From the NCBI RefSeq assembly GCF_036588685.1, contig NC_086382.1, positions 70,157,999 through 70,221,998 on the forward strand: a stretch of 64,000 nt of DNA, written 5' to 3'. The notes beneath the pieces are model-generated. The model searched no databases, had not been told where the DNA came from, and saw only the letters and a program-made list of their open reading frames with translations. The stretch's first letter is position 1. Each line of letters begins with the position of its first letter. The translations under genes and the position numbers were made by a program. Positions 33,615 to 45,500 of the stretch are shown here, piece by piece. This DNA comes from Mytilus trossulus (taxonomy: Eukaryota > Mollusca > Bivalvia > Mytilida > Mytilidae).

Positions 33615-34600
33615 GTTTCAAACAAAACTTTGAGTGTCACTGATAAATTTCTGAACAGATTTAAAAATAGCAATATTCATATCATATGAAAATAATCTGT
33701 TTCCAAAAAGTAGTAATTCAATATTTATGTCAACATTATCAACAATGAAGTAAATGGAATCAAGAAGGATCTGTCTTACATCATTATACTTAGGGCAAAT
33801 AAAAAAGAAATGTTTGTTATCCTCAATAGGATGGTTACAGTTTGTGCAAATAGTGTTCTCGGATAAGAACTGACTAAACAAATGAGCTTTAAGGTTGTTA
33901 GCATTTATTTCTGAGTTGACAATGCCTTATATTAAGTTTCCTTATTCCATAGTTGAAAGGTTTACATATATTATCAGTCCTATAAAACTTATCCAGTCCA
34001 CTTCTAAATATACCCAAACTTTTGTAAACTCAAAGGAAGACTATTCCAAAGTCTTATAGTGGAATGAATTAAACTATTGAAATAAGAGCTAGTTCTAGCA
34101 AGAGGCGGGTGAAAAGTGTTATTTTCATTCCTCAAAGTATAAGGGGTTTGTCTGGGAAGATATGGCTTGACTAACTCATACAAGTATGCAGGTGTCACCC
34201 AATTTAATATTTTATAGAATAGTATAAGCTTATGTTTATTACGTCTATTCTCCAGAGTTTCTAAACCTAATTCAATATAAAGTTTTTGTCTGGAGGAATT
34301 ACGTCGTAATCCTGTGATAATTCTAGCAGCTTCTATCTGAAAATTTTCAAAAAGCTCAGTCTCGTGCTGGGAGCAATAGACCACTTTCGAGTTCATCCGT
34401 CACAGGTGCTCCCTTTCCCTTCTAGTAAATACAATATTTTTAGTTTTCTTAGAGTTAAATTGAAAAGCCCATGATTTTGCCCAATTTGAGATAACATTCA
34501 AGTCATCAGTCAAAGAAGCAGCCGATACAGCATGATCATCATGTACTATGACAAATAAAGAGGTGTCATCAGCAAAAAGTCTAATATTATAGCAATGTCA
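33615..34600 (-). pseudogene. 5'-truncated LINE, RT end and C-terminal region
   Basis: On the minus strand from 34600: 'LFADDTSLFV' (the RT catalytic box) and 'NSKKTKNIVFTR'. After a stop comes a 130-codon frame (34396-34004) containing 'ARIITGLRRNSS' and 'STIRLWNSLPLSLQ', then a frame change and an 87-codon frame (33881-33618) with a 'CTNCNHPIEDNKHFFFICP' cysteine-histidine motif. This is the usual tail of a Jockey/CR1-like LINE ORF2. The 5' part (endonuclease and most of RT) is absent and the frame is broken at least twice, so no product is expected. Confidence 0.85.
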
Positions 34601-34639
34601 TTTACTATATAATTTATATATAATTGACTATATATATAT

Positions 34640-34920
34640 GATTGACAGTTTCCTACCTTATGTGGGTGATTTTGTCAGAGCACTCTTGTTTCCTCCACCA
34701 ATTAAATTTGTATGGAGCTTAATTGGCCCTGCCTCTCAGTCCTGGCCTATTGACTTTAAAACAATTTCATAATTAACATGTATATGCTGAAGTTACTGAT
34801 AAGGTTAGTTATTAGGAAACCACTTATGGTACAATGTAAGTGATATTTGGAATGCAGTTGTTTTGGCATTTGGATATCTTGTCTCCTCCTATTTGTTTCT
34901 GTGTAGCTTGAGTCATAGTT
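34640..34920 (+). repeat. Local duplication, copy 1
   Basis: The order 'cagtcctggcctattgactttaaaacaattt', 'ttaggaaaccacttatgg', 'gatatttggaatgcagttgtttt' and 'gtttctgtgtagctt' recurs in diverged form about 560 bp downstream. Confidence 0.65.
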
Positions 34921-35199
34921 ATTTGACTGAATATTTTTCATAAATACACGCTTTTTATTTCCATCAACTTTATACTTTATACAGCCATTGACAAAACACA
35001 AGTAACGCATACATGTTTTTCTTTTTTACCACATTGGGCCTAGATAGCAAACAAAGGCGGATCCAAGGGGGGATAGGCCCAAGCTGTTTAAGTAGTTCAA
35101 CTTCTATGTCACTAGCCTGTTAATACTTAGGTTGTGATTTTAAGTCTCGCACGTGGAAGTGCGTTCTACTCAAAACTGAAATGTAGGTAGGATTGTCAG

Positions 35200-35465
35200 T
35201 TTTCCGACTGAAGGTCAATTATTCCCTCAGTGAATTCTTGCGTCTTCCACTAATATATTTTCTAGGAAGCTTATGAGGCCCTGTCCCCTCAGTCATGATA
35301 TATTGACTTTAAAATAATTTAGTAGTGTAATTGAGGTCAGTTAATTGAAAACAACTGATGGTAAGTCAATGATATTTTGTATGCAGTTTTTCTAGCATTG
35401 GCATATCTTATCTCTGCATTTTTTGTTTCTGTGTAGCTTTAACCAAAGGGCATTACTTTTAATAT
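35200..35465 (+). repeat. Local duplication, copy 2
   Basis: 'cctcagtcatgatatattgactttaaaataattt', 'ttgaaaacaactgatgg', 'gatattttgtatgcagtttttct' and 'gtttctgtgtagctt' parallel copy 1. Both copies could also be low-copy dispersed repeats. Confidence 0.65.
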
Positions 35466-35469
35466 TTTC

Positions 35470-37140
35470 ATAATAACAATTTAAGCATTGATATTTTTAC
35501 ATACAGCCAAGACATATGTTTGTGTCAACAGTTTATTTTATTTAGATGGGAGTATACATTTGATCTTTACAAGTTGTCTTATGTGAAGAGAGTAGAAAGA
35601 TACAATAGGAACATCCAAACTCATAAGTAGAAAATACACATATAACACCATGGCTTTAAGCAAAAGACTTGGCAAACGAACGAGTGGAAACTCTCGAATA
35701 TAGACAAAAATATATACTAGTTATTTATTCAGTAATTTTGAGAAATGAATCTTAATTATCAGGGAATTATAATCTCTGAAAAATCAGATATCCTTTCTAA
35801 TCACAGATTATTAGTATTTAAGTTCTCTGTGAGGTATACACAAAATGTACAGCCAAAGCGATAACTGAGGAACAGCTTCTGAAATGTTAAAACACAGACT
35901 CTGCAGTGAATAACTACTGATAGTTCTCTATCAATATCCTTATGTTTGTATAATGATGAAAATTAAAACAAGCAAGATTTTGAAAGGTTTACAAAACATG
36001 ATAATTTGGCTTAATTAAGAATCTGTTGTCCGTCCTCCTCGTTAAGTCTACCATCTGTTTTTCAGAGATATTCTCTTTATAATATAAATTAAACTACTAG
36101 TACTGAACCAATTTCAACCAAAGTTGGTGTGAATGATCTTTAGGGTAACTCAGTATTAAATTTGTGAATTTCATCCCTATTGACCAATCCATTTGGCGTG
36201 TATGACTTGACATATAACGTATGGATCAAGGCATATTCTTGGCTTCTATCTAAAAAAAAAGAACTTACATAGGACAAGGATTTGTATAGTAGATCTATTT
36301 GTTGATGCATATTGTTGGTTTTTTTTTTTGGCGTACCTGAAATTACAGTGTTAATATAATCTCCCACCCCAAGAAATATGCACTTCAAATGTATGTATTT
36401 GCCTATTAGTATTTGAAATTTTCCAATTTCATCAACTATGATACGGTTAGCTTTTTAGAAAAGCTATTATTTGTTTACTTTTTACTTTCAATATTGCCAA
36501 TATCTTGATACATAGATAATTACTAATTGGTAATAACATAATATCTTGTATAGAGTGTTGTCTCAACACAATTGTTTTGGTTTATGTCGTTGCTATTATA
36601 AACAATAGTTATACATATATTGATTTTTCGTCATTTCTAGAAAATCTGCCACATACAAAATAGCTTTCTGAAATATGTGATCTGTATAAGATATCTAGGT
36701 CAATTGGAAGCAGTGGTTCAATGAATTATCATTTTACATCAAGGGCAAGTACACATACATTTATTTATATACATACATTTTATTTAAATACATGTATACA
36801 TTTTATTCAAAAACTGCATATGTTTGTTTTGAATTTATCAATTGATTGATCATGTATTGTACAATGTCTATGTACGTTGGGACAACACTGTGGTGTATCA
36901 TATCTATATATATATATATACAAAAGCCAGTTAGGCAAATCAGTCAGACATGGCTGTTTCGTATTATCATTTAAAAAGACATGGCAGGGCTGTCTTGGGG
37001 ATGTGGTGGTTTTGATTGGGATGGACAGGAACTAATCTCATTTCCATTTATGACATTTTCATTTTGTAGATATTTCGCATATATTTTACCAACTCTTCTT
37101 TAAAAATATTATACCGGTGTCTGAATATAAATAAAATCTT
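35470..37140. other. Intergenic, nothing recognised
   Basis: No gene or repeat family assigned; a short TA microsatellite lies near 36903-36920. The minus frame at 36140-36388 has no recognised domain. Confidence 0.4.
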
Positions 37141-37144
37141 ATGT

Positions 37145-37440
37145 TAGTATAAAACAAGAATGTGTCCCCAGTACACGAATGCCCCACTCGCACTATCATT
37201 TTCCATGTTAAGTGGACCGTGACATTGGGGTAAAAACCCTTATTTGGCATTAAAATTAGAAATATAATATCATAGGTAACATGTGTACCAAGTTTGAAGT
37301 CGATTGGACTTCAACTTCATCAAAAACTACCTTGATCAAAAACTTTATCTGAAGCGGGACAGACGGACGGACGAAGAAAAGAACGGACGAACGGACGCAC
37401 AGACCAGAAAACATAATGCCCCCACCTACGATATAAAAAC
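37145..37440 (+). repeat. Family E repeat, near full length
   Basis: 'acaagaatgtgtccccagtacacgaatgccccactcgcac', 'gtggaccgtgacattggggt', 'accaagtttgaagtcgattgg', the GGACGGACG/GAACGGACG-rich tail and 'cataatgcccccacct' are the complete order of a mussel repeat I recognise. The reverse complement of its start also appears at 42715-42780. Confidence 0.8.
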
Positions 37441-37444
37441 ATGC

Positions 37445-38270
37445 TAGAATTCAATGGTATACAAGCTGGTATAATGATATTTAAAGTGTTGCACACTAAA
37501 GAAATAACTGATTTCAAAGTTATTCAAAGTAATATCACAAGGAAGAAAAGCCACTTTTACATGTTTAATAAATCATATTGTTTTTATTTTAACAGTTGTT
37601 ATGTATAATTTTTCAATTTGACATCTGTGTGCAGAACACATGGAACAGCATAGTGCATATATTTATACCCATACCTTCATAATTTGTTCATTATATAACC
37701 CGCGTTGATGAGAAGAGAAAATTACAATTTCATTATCTCAATAAGACAAGTCATACAACATGCATTTCAATTCATTTCAATGATTGCGTAGAACAGTAAA
37801 CATGAATACCTGTATTGCAAATCTGTACACTTCAGATCAGTAAAAGTCTGCATGCCAATGGCTTTTACCTGTATGCGGCTGTACTAATCTTTACTAGAAC
37901 AGTCTGAATTGGTGTAAAATTACTTGATATTATTCGACAATTTTATACGTAATATCTGGACCAAACTCAACCGTTATAGCATGAAACATGCTCGATCTTG
38001 TTTAAACCAATCAGACCTAATTTTTGCATCTATCTTGTAGTTCATCAGTTTTCATCTATTTTTTACAACAGCTATTTCCTCTGGCTAATTGATTTAAAAT
38101 CAATCCAACAGAGTACGTTGAAACCAACGTTTCATAATAAACATGATAAACATCATGCAAGGATCATTAGAGAATGTTGAAAACTTTTCATTTTTATTAG
38201 TTATTGTAACGATGGTTTTACATGTATATCTGTTTGCTAATAATTCTCAATGTATATTTACTGTTTGCCT
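37445..38270. other. Intergenic, nothing recognised
   Basis: No gene or repeat family assigned. Confidence 0.4.
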
Positions 38271-38274
38271 AAGT

Positions 38275-38830
38275 ATGAACTATTCGAAATTATTAGTATT
38301 TTCTTAGCACAGGCAAAAATGACCGTAGCCGTATTTGGCACAACTTTTTGATGTTGAGGGTCCTTAATACTCTTCAACTTTATACTTCTTTCGCTTTCTT
38401 ACTATTTTGATATGAGCGTCACTTGCGCCTCTTATACATACGAAACGCGCGTCTAACGTATCAAATTATACGTCTGGTACCTTTGATAACTATTTACACC
38501 ACTGGGTCGATGCCACTGCCGTTAGACTTTCGTCATTGAGGGTATCACCATCCTAGTAGTCAGCACTTCGACGTTCACATGAAATCAAATATATGGTCAT
38601 TTGTATAAATTTGTTGTTTGCTTAAGAATGAATTATTTGAAATACTTAGAATTGTCTTATCCAAGGCATAGATTACCTTAGCCGTATATGGCATAACATT
38701 TTGGAATTATTGGTCCTCAACGCTCATCAACGTTGTACTTGTTTGACTATGAGCGTCACTGTTGTGTCTTATGTAGACTGAACGCGCGTCTAGCATATCA
38801 AATTATAAGTCCGATACCTTTGATAACTAT
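38275..38830 (-). repeat. Family B repeat, head-to-tail dimer, inverted
   Basis: A full unit and a partial second unit with a period of about 353 bp. 'gtatttggcacaactttttg' near 38333 recurs as 'gtatatggcataacattttgg' near 38686, and 'gcgcgtctaacgtatcaaattatac' recurs as 'gcgcgtctagcatatcaaattataa'. It lies about 200 bp upstream of the TIR gene start. Confidence 0.75.
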
Positions 38831-39043
38831 TATGTGTTGTTAAAATAACGCAATGTCTCTGTCTCTTCACTGAGATATTATCATGGCAGTAAACATTTGT
38901 TTTTGTCGTTTAATAAATAAACTCTAACTTTAATAAAGAGCCTTTTTCAAGATATGCATGATCAGATTAATTAGATAACTGAAAATACTTTATAGAATTG
39001 ACAATAAAAAGACATCATCGTTTTTAGCGTAGACAACTATCAG

Positions 39044-39506
39044 ATGGCTACAGTAACTGAGGAAGGAGAACAACGTTCAGTTGATAGAAAGGAGCTTCCT
39101 GATGGCAAGAAGTTCCACGTGTTTATATCCTACTGTGAAAGTGACAGATTGTGGGTCAGAACAGTTATACAACACTTACAAAATGATTATAACTTTAAAT
39201 GTTTCGAACATTCAGCAGATTTTATTCCTGGAATGAAAATAACAGAAAATATAGAATATGCTATGTCCAACTCCGTGAAAACAATGTTTATTTTAACGGA
39301 GGAGTATAATAAGAGTTACTGGTGTCAATATGAAGTTGAATTCGCTATATTAAAGTTGTTGGCTGAAATGAAAGAAAATGTCATCATTCCAGTGTTAAAG
39401 GAAGAATGTGAGATACCAGGATATCTTAGGCCGTTTACCTACATAAATGGCACTGGAGATATGAACGTATGGCTTCCTAAGCTTGTATTAGCCATTGAAG
39501 CAGAAG
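39044..39506 (+). CDS. TIR gene exon 1 (start, TIR domain)
   Basis: ATG at 39044, just after 'tatcag', so a 5' UTR intron acceptor may sit here. It encodes residues 1-154 and one base of codon 155. The donor GTATTG at 39507 is preferred to reading on to the stop at 39523, because the next two exons fit phase 1 exactly. The unspliced 159-codon frame would be a TIR-only protein. Confidence 0.88.
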
Positions 39507-42500
39507 GTATTGTATATTTATGATTGCTAAATATCCTTTAATACACAACGTGACTGTGTTTAAAATTATCGCGTGTTCACAAACATCATTTAAATTTGTT
39601 ATTCCACTCGCACACATCTTTTACCGGGAATTGCTCTGTTTGATAAACTTGTAAGGCAGACCGACCAAGTTTAATACAATGTAGAAAACAATGTAGGAAA
39701 CAATGTAGAAACATAGTTCTTAAACTGATGACATATGTAGCGCACACATAGAAGGAAAGCGAGAAGCACTTCAGAAGAAGATCACGTCCGACATGGTGCC
39801 CATGGTCGATTATATATAATTAGAAACAAGACAAATAGAAGTATTGGTTTTTAAGGTCAGACAAATACACGATATCATTCTGAGAATTTCGATATAGTAA
39901 AACCTTTGCCTCTTTTGGATCGACTCTTGTGACGAAAACTATAAAAAGGTTAGATATAGAACCAGCTTCATCACATATTGTTCGAAACCATGGATAATGA
40001 CATAAATATATGTACGACAAAGGTATATGATCTCAGATTTCTATTTTGTTAAAACAGTATAATCTAAGCTCATGATTTTCAAATATTTTTAAGTCGATCA
40101 TCACTGAAGAGACATGTTTTATCGAAATGCGCATCTGGTGCAGAGAAAAAAAAATGGTACCGTTCGTGTTAAAATGGCAATATGACTAAGACGTAGAACA
40201 GATTTTAAAAAAATGAATATAAAATTTGATGGAATATCTTTTAATTTAAAAATTGGCTAATGAGCTGACGATACTGCACATTTCTGAAGTCATGGAAAGA
40301 AACGATTTTGGATATTATTTAAATTGAAACGTGGGGCAAGGTTTAGGAGAAAACAAATTTAAAAAAACAAAAATTAAAATATAAATAGGACAAACAAACT
40401 TATTATAAGGCTTGATACCCTTAAAACGTTTGATCCCGCTGCAAATGTTTGCACCTGTCCTAAGTCAGGAATCTGATGTACAGTAGTTGTCGTTTGTTTA
40501 TGTAATATATACGTGTTTCTCGTTTCTCGTTTTGTTTATATAGATTAGACCGTTGGTTTTCCCGTTTGAATGGTTTTACACTGGTAATTTTGGGGCCCTT
40601 TATAGCTTGTTGTTCGGTGTGAGCCAAGGCTCCGTGTTGAAGGCCATACTTTAACCTATAATGGTTTACTTTTTAAATTGTTATTTGGATGGAGAGTTGT
40701 CTCGTTGGCACTCACACCACAACTTCCTATATCTATTGGTATCTTTTTTAAGTATGACCGTCTAGAATGTTGAATATTGAATATGGTTAAGATGTTAATT
40801 AAAATATCAAAACTTGTGGAAAGATGGCAAAATAAAACAAAACAGTTCAGAGGATTCGGAGTGTATGAGAACGGCTATTATCGATAAAATGATAAAATTA
40901 CTTAAAATCTCAAGAATGGCAGGTTACTGTTGGTATGTTTTTATGATCTACAATGGAAAATTTGAAAAATAGAAATGGGTAATATGGAATGTATGCATGT
41001 GAGATTGCGGGAGGAGTTTAATGTTTGTAACATCATTTAACAGAACATTATTTGTACGAGACGAGTAGTTGTAAATATTTTTCTTTGGTGTACTGAGTTC
41101 GTTATTTCTTCTTTTCAGGGGAACATTATAACCACGAATTGGCATTGAATCGGGTTAAAGATGCAGGTAAAAAAGTTTATATTCTCATCAAATGTTTTTT
41201 CTATCCGTAGAATTTTCGAAATGTTGACACCATTTTTCCGCTTGGAAGCATTTATTTTTTTCCTTATAAACAAATAACCTCCATCATGATAGGAAAAACA
41301 ATATATAGTTAACACCGTTTTATTTGGACATACATACTTGATATGCAATCGCTACTAGAACTTTATCATATAGATTAAAAAAGTACATAGTTTGGCAGTC
41401 GAAAACATCTTTTTTGATCAACAGCTTCACCCCAAATGATTCAATGATAATTTGTAAATGTAATTCCGTCATCGAATTGTGGCGGTCATGAAATATAAAC
41501 AAATCATGAATCGGAATTTAAATATTGCTTGAAAAACAAAATTCTAGTTTTAAGGCGAGCAATGCGATAACTTTCGTGTGAGGTGAACTCAAATTATAGA
41601 TGCCTTTCAAACAAGTATAATTACAAAAATACCGAATTCTAACGAAAATTCAAAACGGAAAGTCCCTTAACAAAATCAAAAGCTGAAACATATCAAACGA
41701 CCGCAAAACGACTGTTTTAGTCCTGACTTGGTACAGACATTTTCCAATATCGAAAACGGTAGATAAAAACCGGTAGAATAGCTAGCTTAACCTGCCATTT
41801 ATCTGACAGTCAAAAACAATATGTTGACATCCATTTGTGAGCAAACACGTACAGATATAGTAGCTGAAAATGTAAAAACAATCGAATACAGCAGTCAACA
41901 TTGTGCAATAATTTTAACTACTATAAAAACAAAAAACAAACATATTTCTCGTCATGATCAATGAACAATGCTTCTACACAAGAACGGCAAATGCTACCAA
42001 ACGTGACTGTAATCAATCTCATTAATATAAATCAATCTGACAAAAGACTTGCCTTGTAGTCATAAATACTCCAAAATCAACACCAATCAAAATGCTGGTT
42101 TCATGTTTCGAGTATGATTTTTGTGCTCCGAGCACTGAGCAAAGTTTTCTGAATTCAATTATGGGCAAAATTATAAAAAGACAAAAAAGAAAAGCAACAG
42201 TACACAAAACATAAATTATAAATTAATGACTATATATGACGTGCATTGTACAATGGATAACGTATACAACATGCACAATGTGCATATTTTCTAAAATTTT
42301 GACAATCGTGTTTGCATAACAGTAAATGTTTATGTTATTACAGTGAACCGAAATCGAAACTTGGATCTTCTACATGAGGAAACAAGTCATATTAGTTGTA
42401 GAGGACCTGTATTTAGGTGGAAATATGTTCCAGAATCACTAAGTATACCACCAATGAAGGTAAACAAGTGTAAAATATTAAAAATACAGTCAGACACTCA

Positions 42501-45500
42501 ATAAGAACATATGCTATATCTACTGCATGTTCTTTTATAAGTAGAAAGTGAATCGCGAGTAGAGATTGACAATGTTGATCCATCAGAGAAATAAAATAAG
42601 ACAATTTAACAGAACCCGCATAAAAAGTCAACATTTTTTATAAATTAAATATTCCAGAGTTAATGCTTCATGTATTAGTTTTCTTGATTGACTGAATAAA
42701 AGAAAGTTTCCATTTATCATAGAAAATGATAGTGTGAGTGGGGCGTCCGTGAGCTATGGACACATTCTTGTTTGTACATAGATAAGACGATTACTTTTCT
42801 AGTTTAAAATGGTTAAAATAAGTCATTCAGTTCCCTGTTTTAGCTGACTATGCGGTATGGGCTTTGCTAATCTGCTTATTGTGACCTTATCGTTTTATTT
42901 CTTCTCTAGTGGAGAATTGTCTTATTGGTGATTAGACCACATCTTCTTTATCATATTCGTCTTTTTGTTGTCAAAGTTAAGGTTGCGATCAAACAACACC
43001 TTTTATATGATCGCATCCATTTTATAAATTTAACACAGTAATTTAAATCGAGGATACAGCTTTCTCTGGTTCGAAGATAAGTGCAGCCGGTAATTTGTGT
43101 ATTATCAAACAGTTTGTGTACACTTGTATTATATTAAAGCAAAATTATAGTTTCACTAATCCTTTTTTGTGTTATAATAAGATTATGTTTTAAATGAAAA
43201 ATTGAAGTCCAAATGAGATAATAAAATTGATAATGGAAAATGGAAATATGTCAAAGAGACAACAACCAGACCAAAAAGTAAAAACAACCGAAGCCTACCA
43301 AATATGAATAACGTAAAGAAATTCAATAGGAATATGATTTTTGGACAAAAATACTGTCATAAATTTTTTCTAAATTCTAGCTAGATTATAAAAATTTAAC
43401 TTTAAAAGTATGTATTTAAAAAGCTAGCACTGTCTCCTGTGGATAAACTAATCCCAAATCAGGAGCCTGTAAATTCAGTGGTTGGCGTATGTTTAAGTGT
43501 TACATATTTGTTTTTCGTTCATTTTTTTTTTACATAAATGAGGCCGTTAGTTTTCTCGTTTGAATTGTTTTACATTGTCTTATCGGGGCCTTTTATAGCT
43601 GACTATGCGGTATGGGATTTGTTCATTGTTGAAGGCCGTACGGTGACCTCTAGTTGTTAATGTCTGTTTCATTTTGGTCTTTTCTAGATAGTTGTATCAT
43701 TGGCAATCATACCACATCTTCTTTTTATATAATTGTGATTTTGGAATCTACTAGTATTTATAATATTACCACCGATAGCGTTACCGATTTATTTATATAA
43801 GGAGAAATGGAATAATAACCAATATTTCATCTTTATGCTAGACACATTTATGGGAAAATAAAGGCAACAACAGTATACCGTTGGTCAAAACGCATAAATC
43901 TCTAGAAACATCCGGGTTACAAACTAAAACCGAGGGAAACGCATTAAATATAAGAGGAGAACAACGACACAACATTAAAATGTAACACAGATAGAAACAA
44001 ACTAAGCATTAGACGAAATCCGATGAGAATAACAAGTATAACAAATATAACATCAGAACTAAATACTAAAAGTAAGGTTACCGGTACACGATTTTAAAAG
44101 CTGAATTGGTTACGGTGTTGATTAAACAAGGTACGAAAAGAAATATCGATAGAATTTATCATTTTATAAAACAAAAACCATTCGTTGTAGGTATGTTTGA
44201 AACGACTATACTTCAAAATAGCCTACACACGTATCAAACATAATTGCTGGCTTGAAAGGAAACTCAGATAAAATTTAAATCTTTTAAGACACAACTAAAC
44301 AGTCATATAGGTGAACACGTCAATATCGTAGAGAAGTGCTAACCCATAATATGGATGTGGAGTTTTCGAATCCAGACCGAAACGTTTAAAACTATTATAT
44401 ATCAATATAAAGAACCTTTGATAATTTTTTTTAAGTTTTCAGTTACATTCAAGAAATTATAAAAACAGCCAAGCTTGACTTGCATTGACAATGCCGGTCG
44501 TTCTCTATCCCTGCACTCACAATTACTCAGGGTAAGGCATCAATTGAGACAAATAAACTCCATATGCCGGTGCAGCTGGAATGTTCCAGCACAGAAATGA
44601 AAGTTGCCTTTAGGAAAATTAAAAACTCGCGTTTGTCATAAATTTGGGTATTTAACCTACCCTCAATAGTCAATCCGAGAAGGAGGTTTAAAGATGAAGC
44701 AGATTTATCTGTTTCGGTAGTATCTTTACTTTCCAGGTCAATTGGATATATTTAATGTAAGTGACCACTAAATCTATTATTATTAAGGGACAGTTCACCA
44801 TCAATATACTGAAAGGTGAATTTTAAAAGACTGGGCTAATTTTTATTCTCCTTTCTTTACAAGCCCTTGGATAAATTTGGCTTCATAGGAATACAAAAAC
44901 AAATCTGCAAGTAGGGGAGCGCAATTGGTACCTATTGGGATTCCAATAGTATGTTTATTGAATTATAAGGACTTATTTACTCATATCTACTAATTGTATC
45001 AAATATTATGAAACAGGAATAGTTTGCTATTTGACAGACCTGGCATATCATTCATGAAAACAAATCTACTTTTGATCGGTCGAATGTTTCACTACTCGAG
45101 ATTCGATACTCAAATGATATTTATCTATCAAAGCCGTCCTGTTTAATTACTAGTTAACTTTGAATCATGTTATCTTTGTTTTGGAGCAGACCAGACAAAA
45201 GTTGACTGTTAAAAGAACAGGTCTGCGTTGGAAAAAAAACAGACCGTATCAATGACTGCTTTAAAAAGTAGACCTTGAAACATGTTGACTTGCATGTGTG
45301 GCAGGGTTTTGCAGGGTTAATTTCAGTATTGGACCTAATAAAGTTAAATTTTTGTGCAAATGATCAAGTCTCCTTTTTAATTAAAAATCTGTCCCAGAAT
45401 CGGTCAGAGCATTCGTATATAATATGTCATGCTAACTTTCACCAGTCATAAAGTCTGGTCATCAAGTTAACTATATAATACTATAGTATTAATGTATGGA

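Noticed and set aside
39507..39523. TIR exon 1 read through to the stop at 39523 as a single-exon gene
   Set aside because: A GT donor lies at 39507 and two downstream exons fit its phase exactly; kept only as a possible unspliced form.
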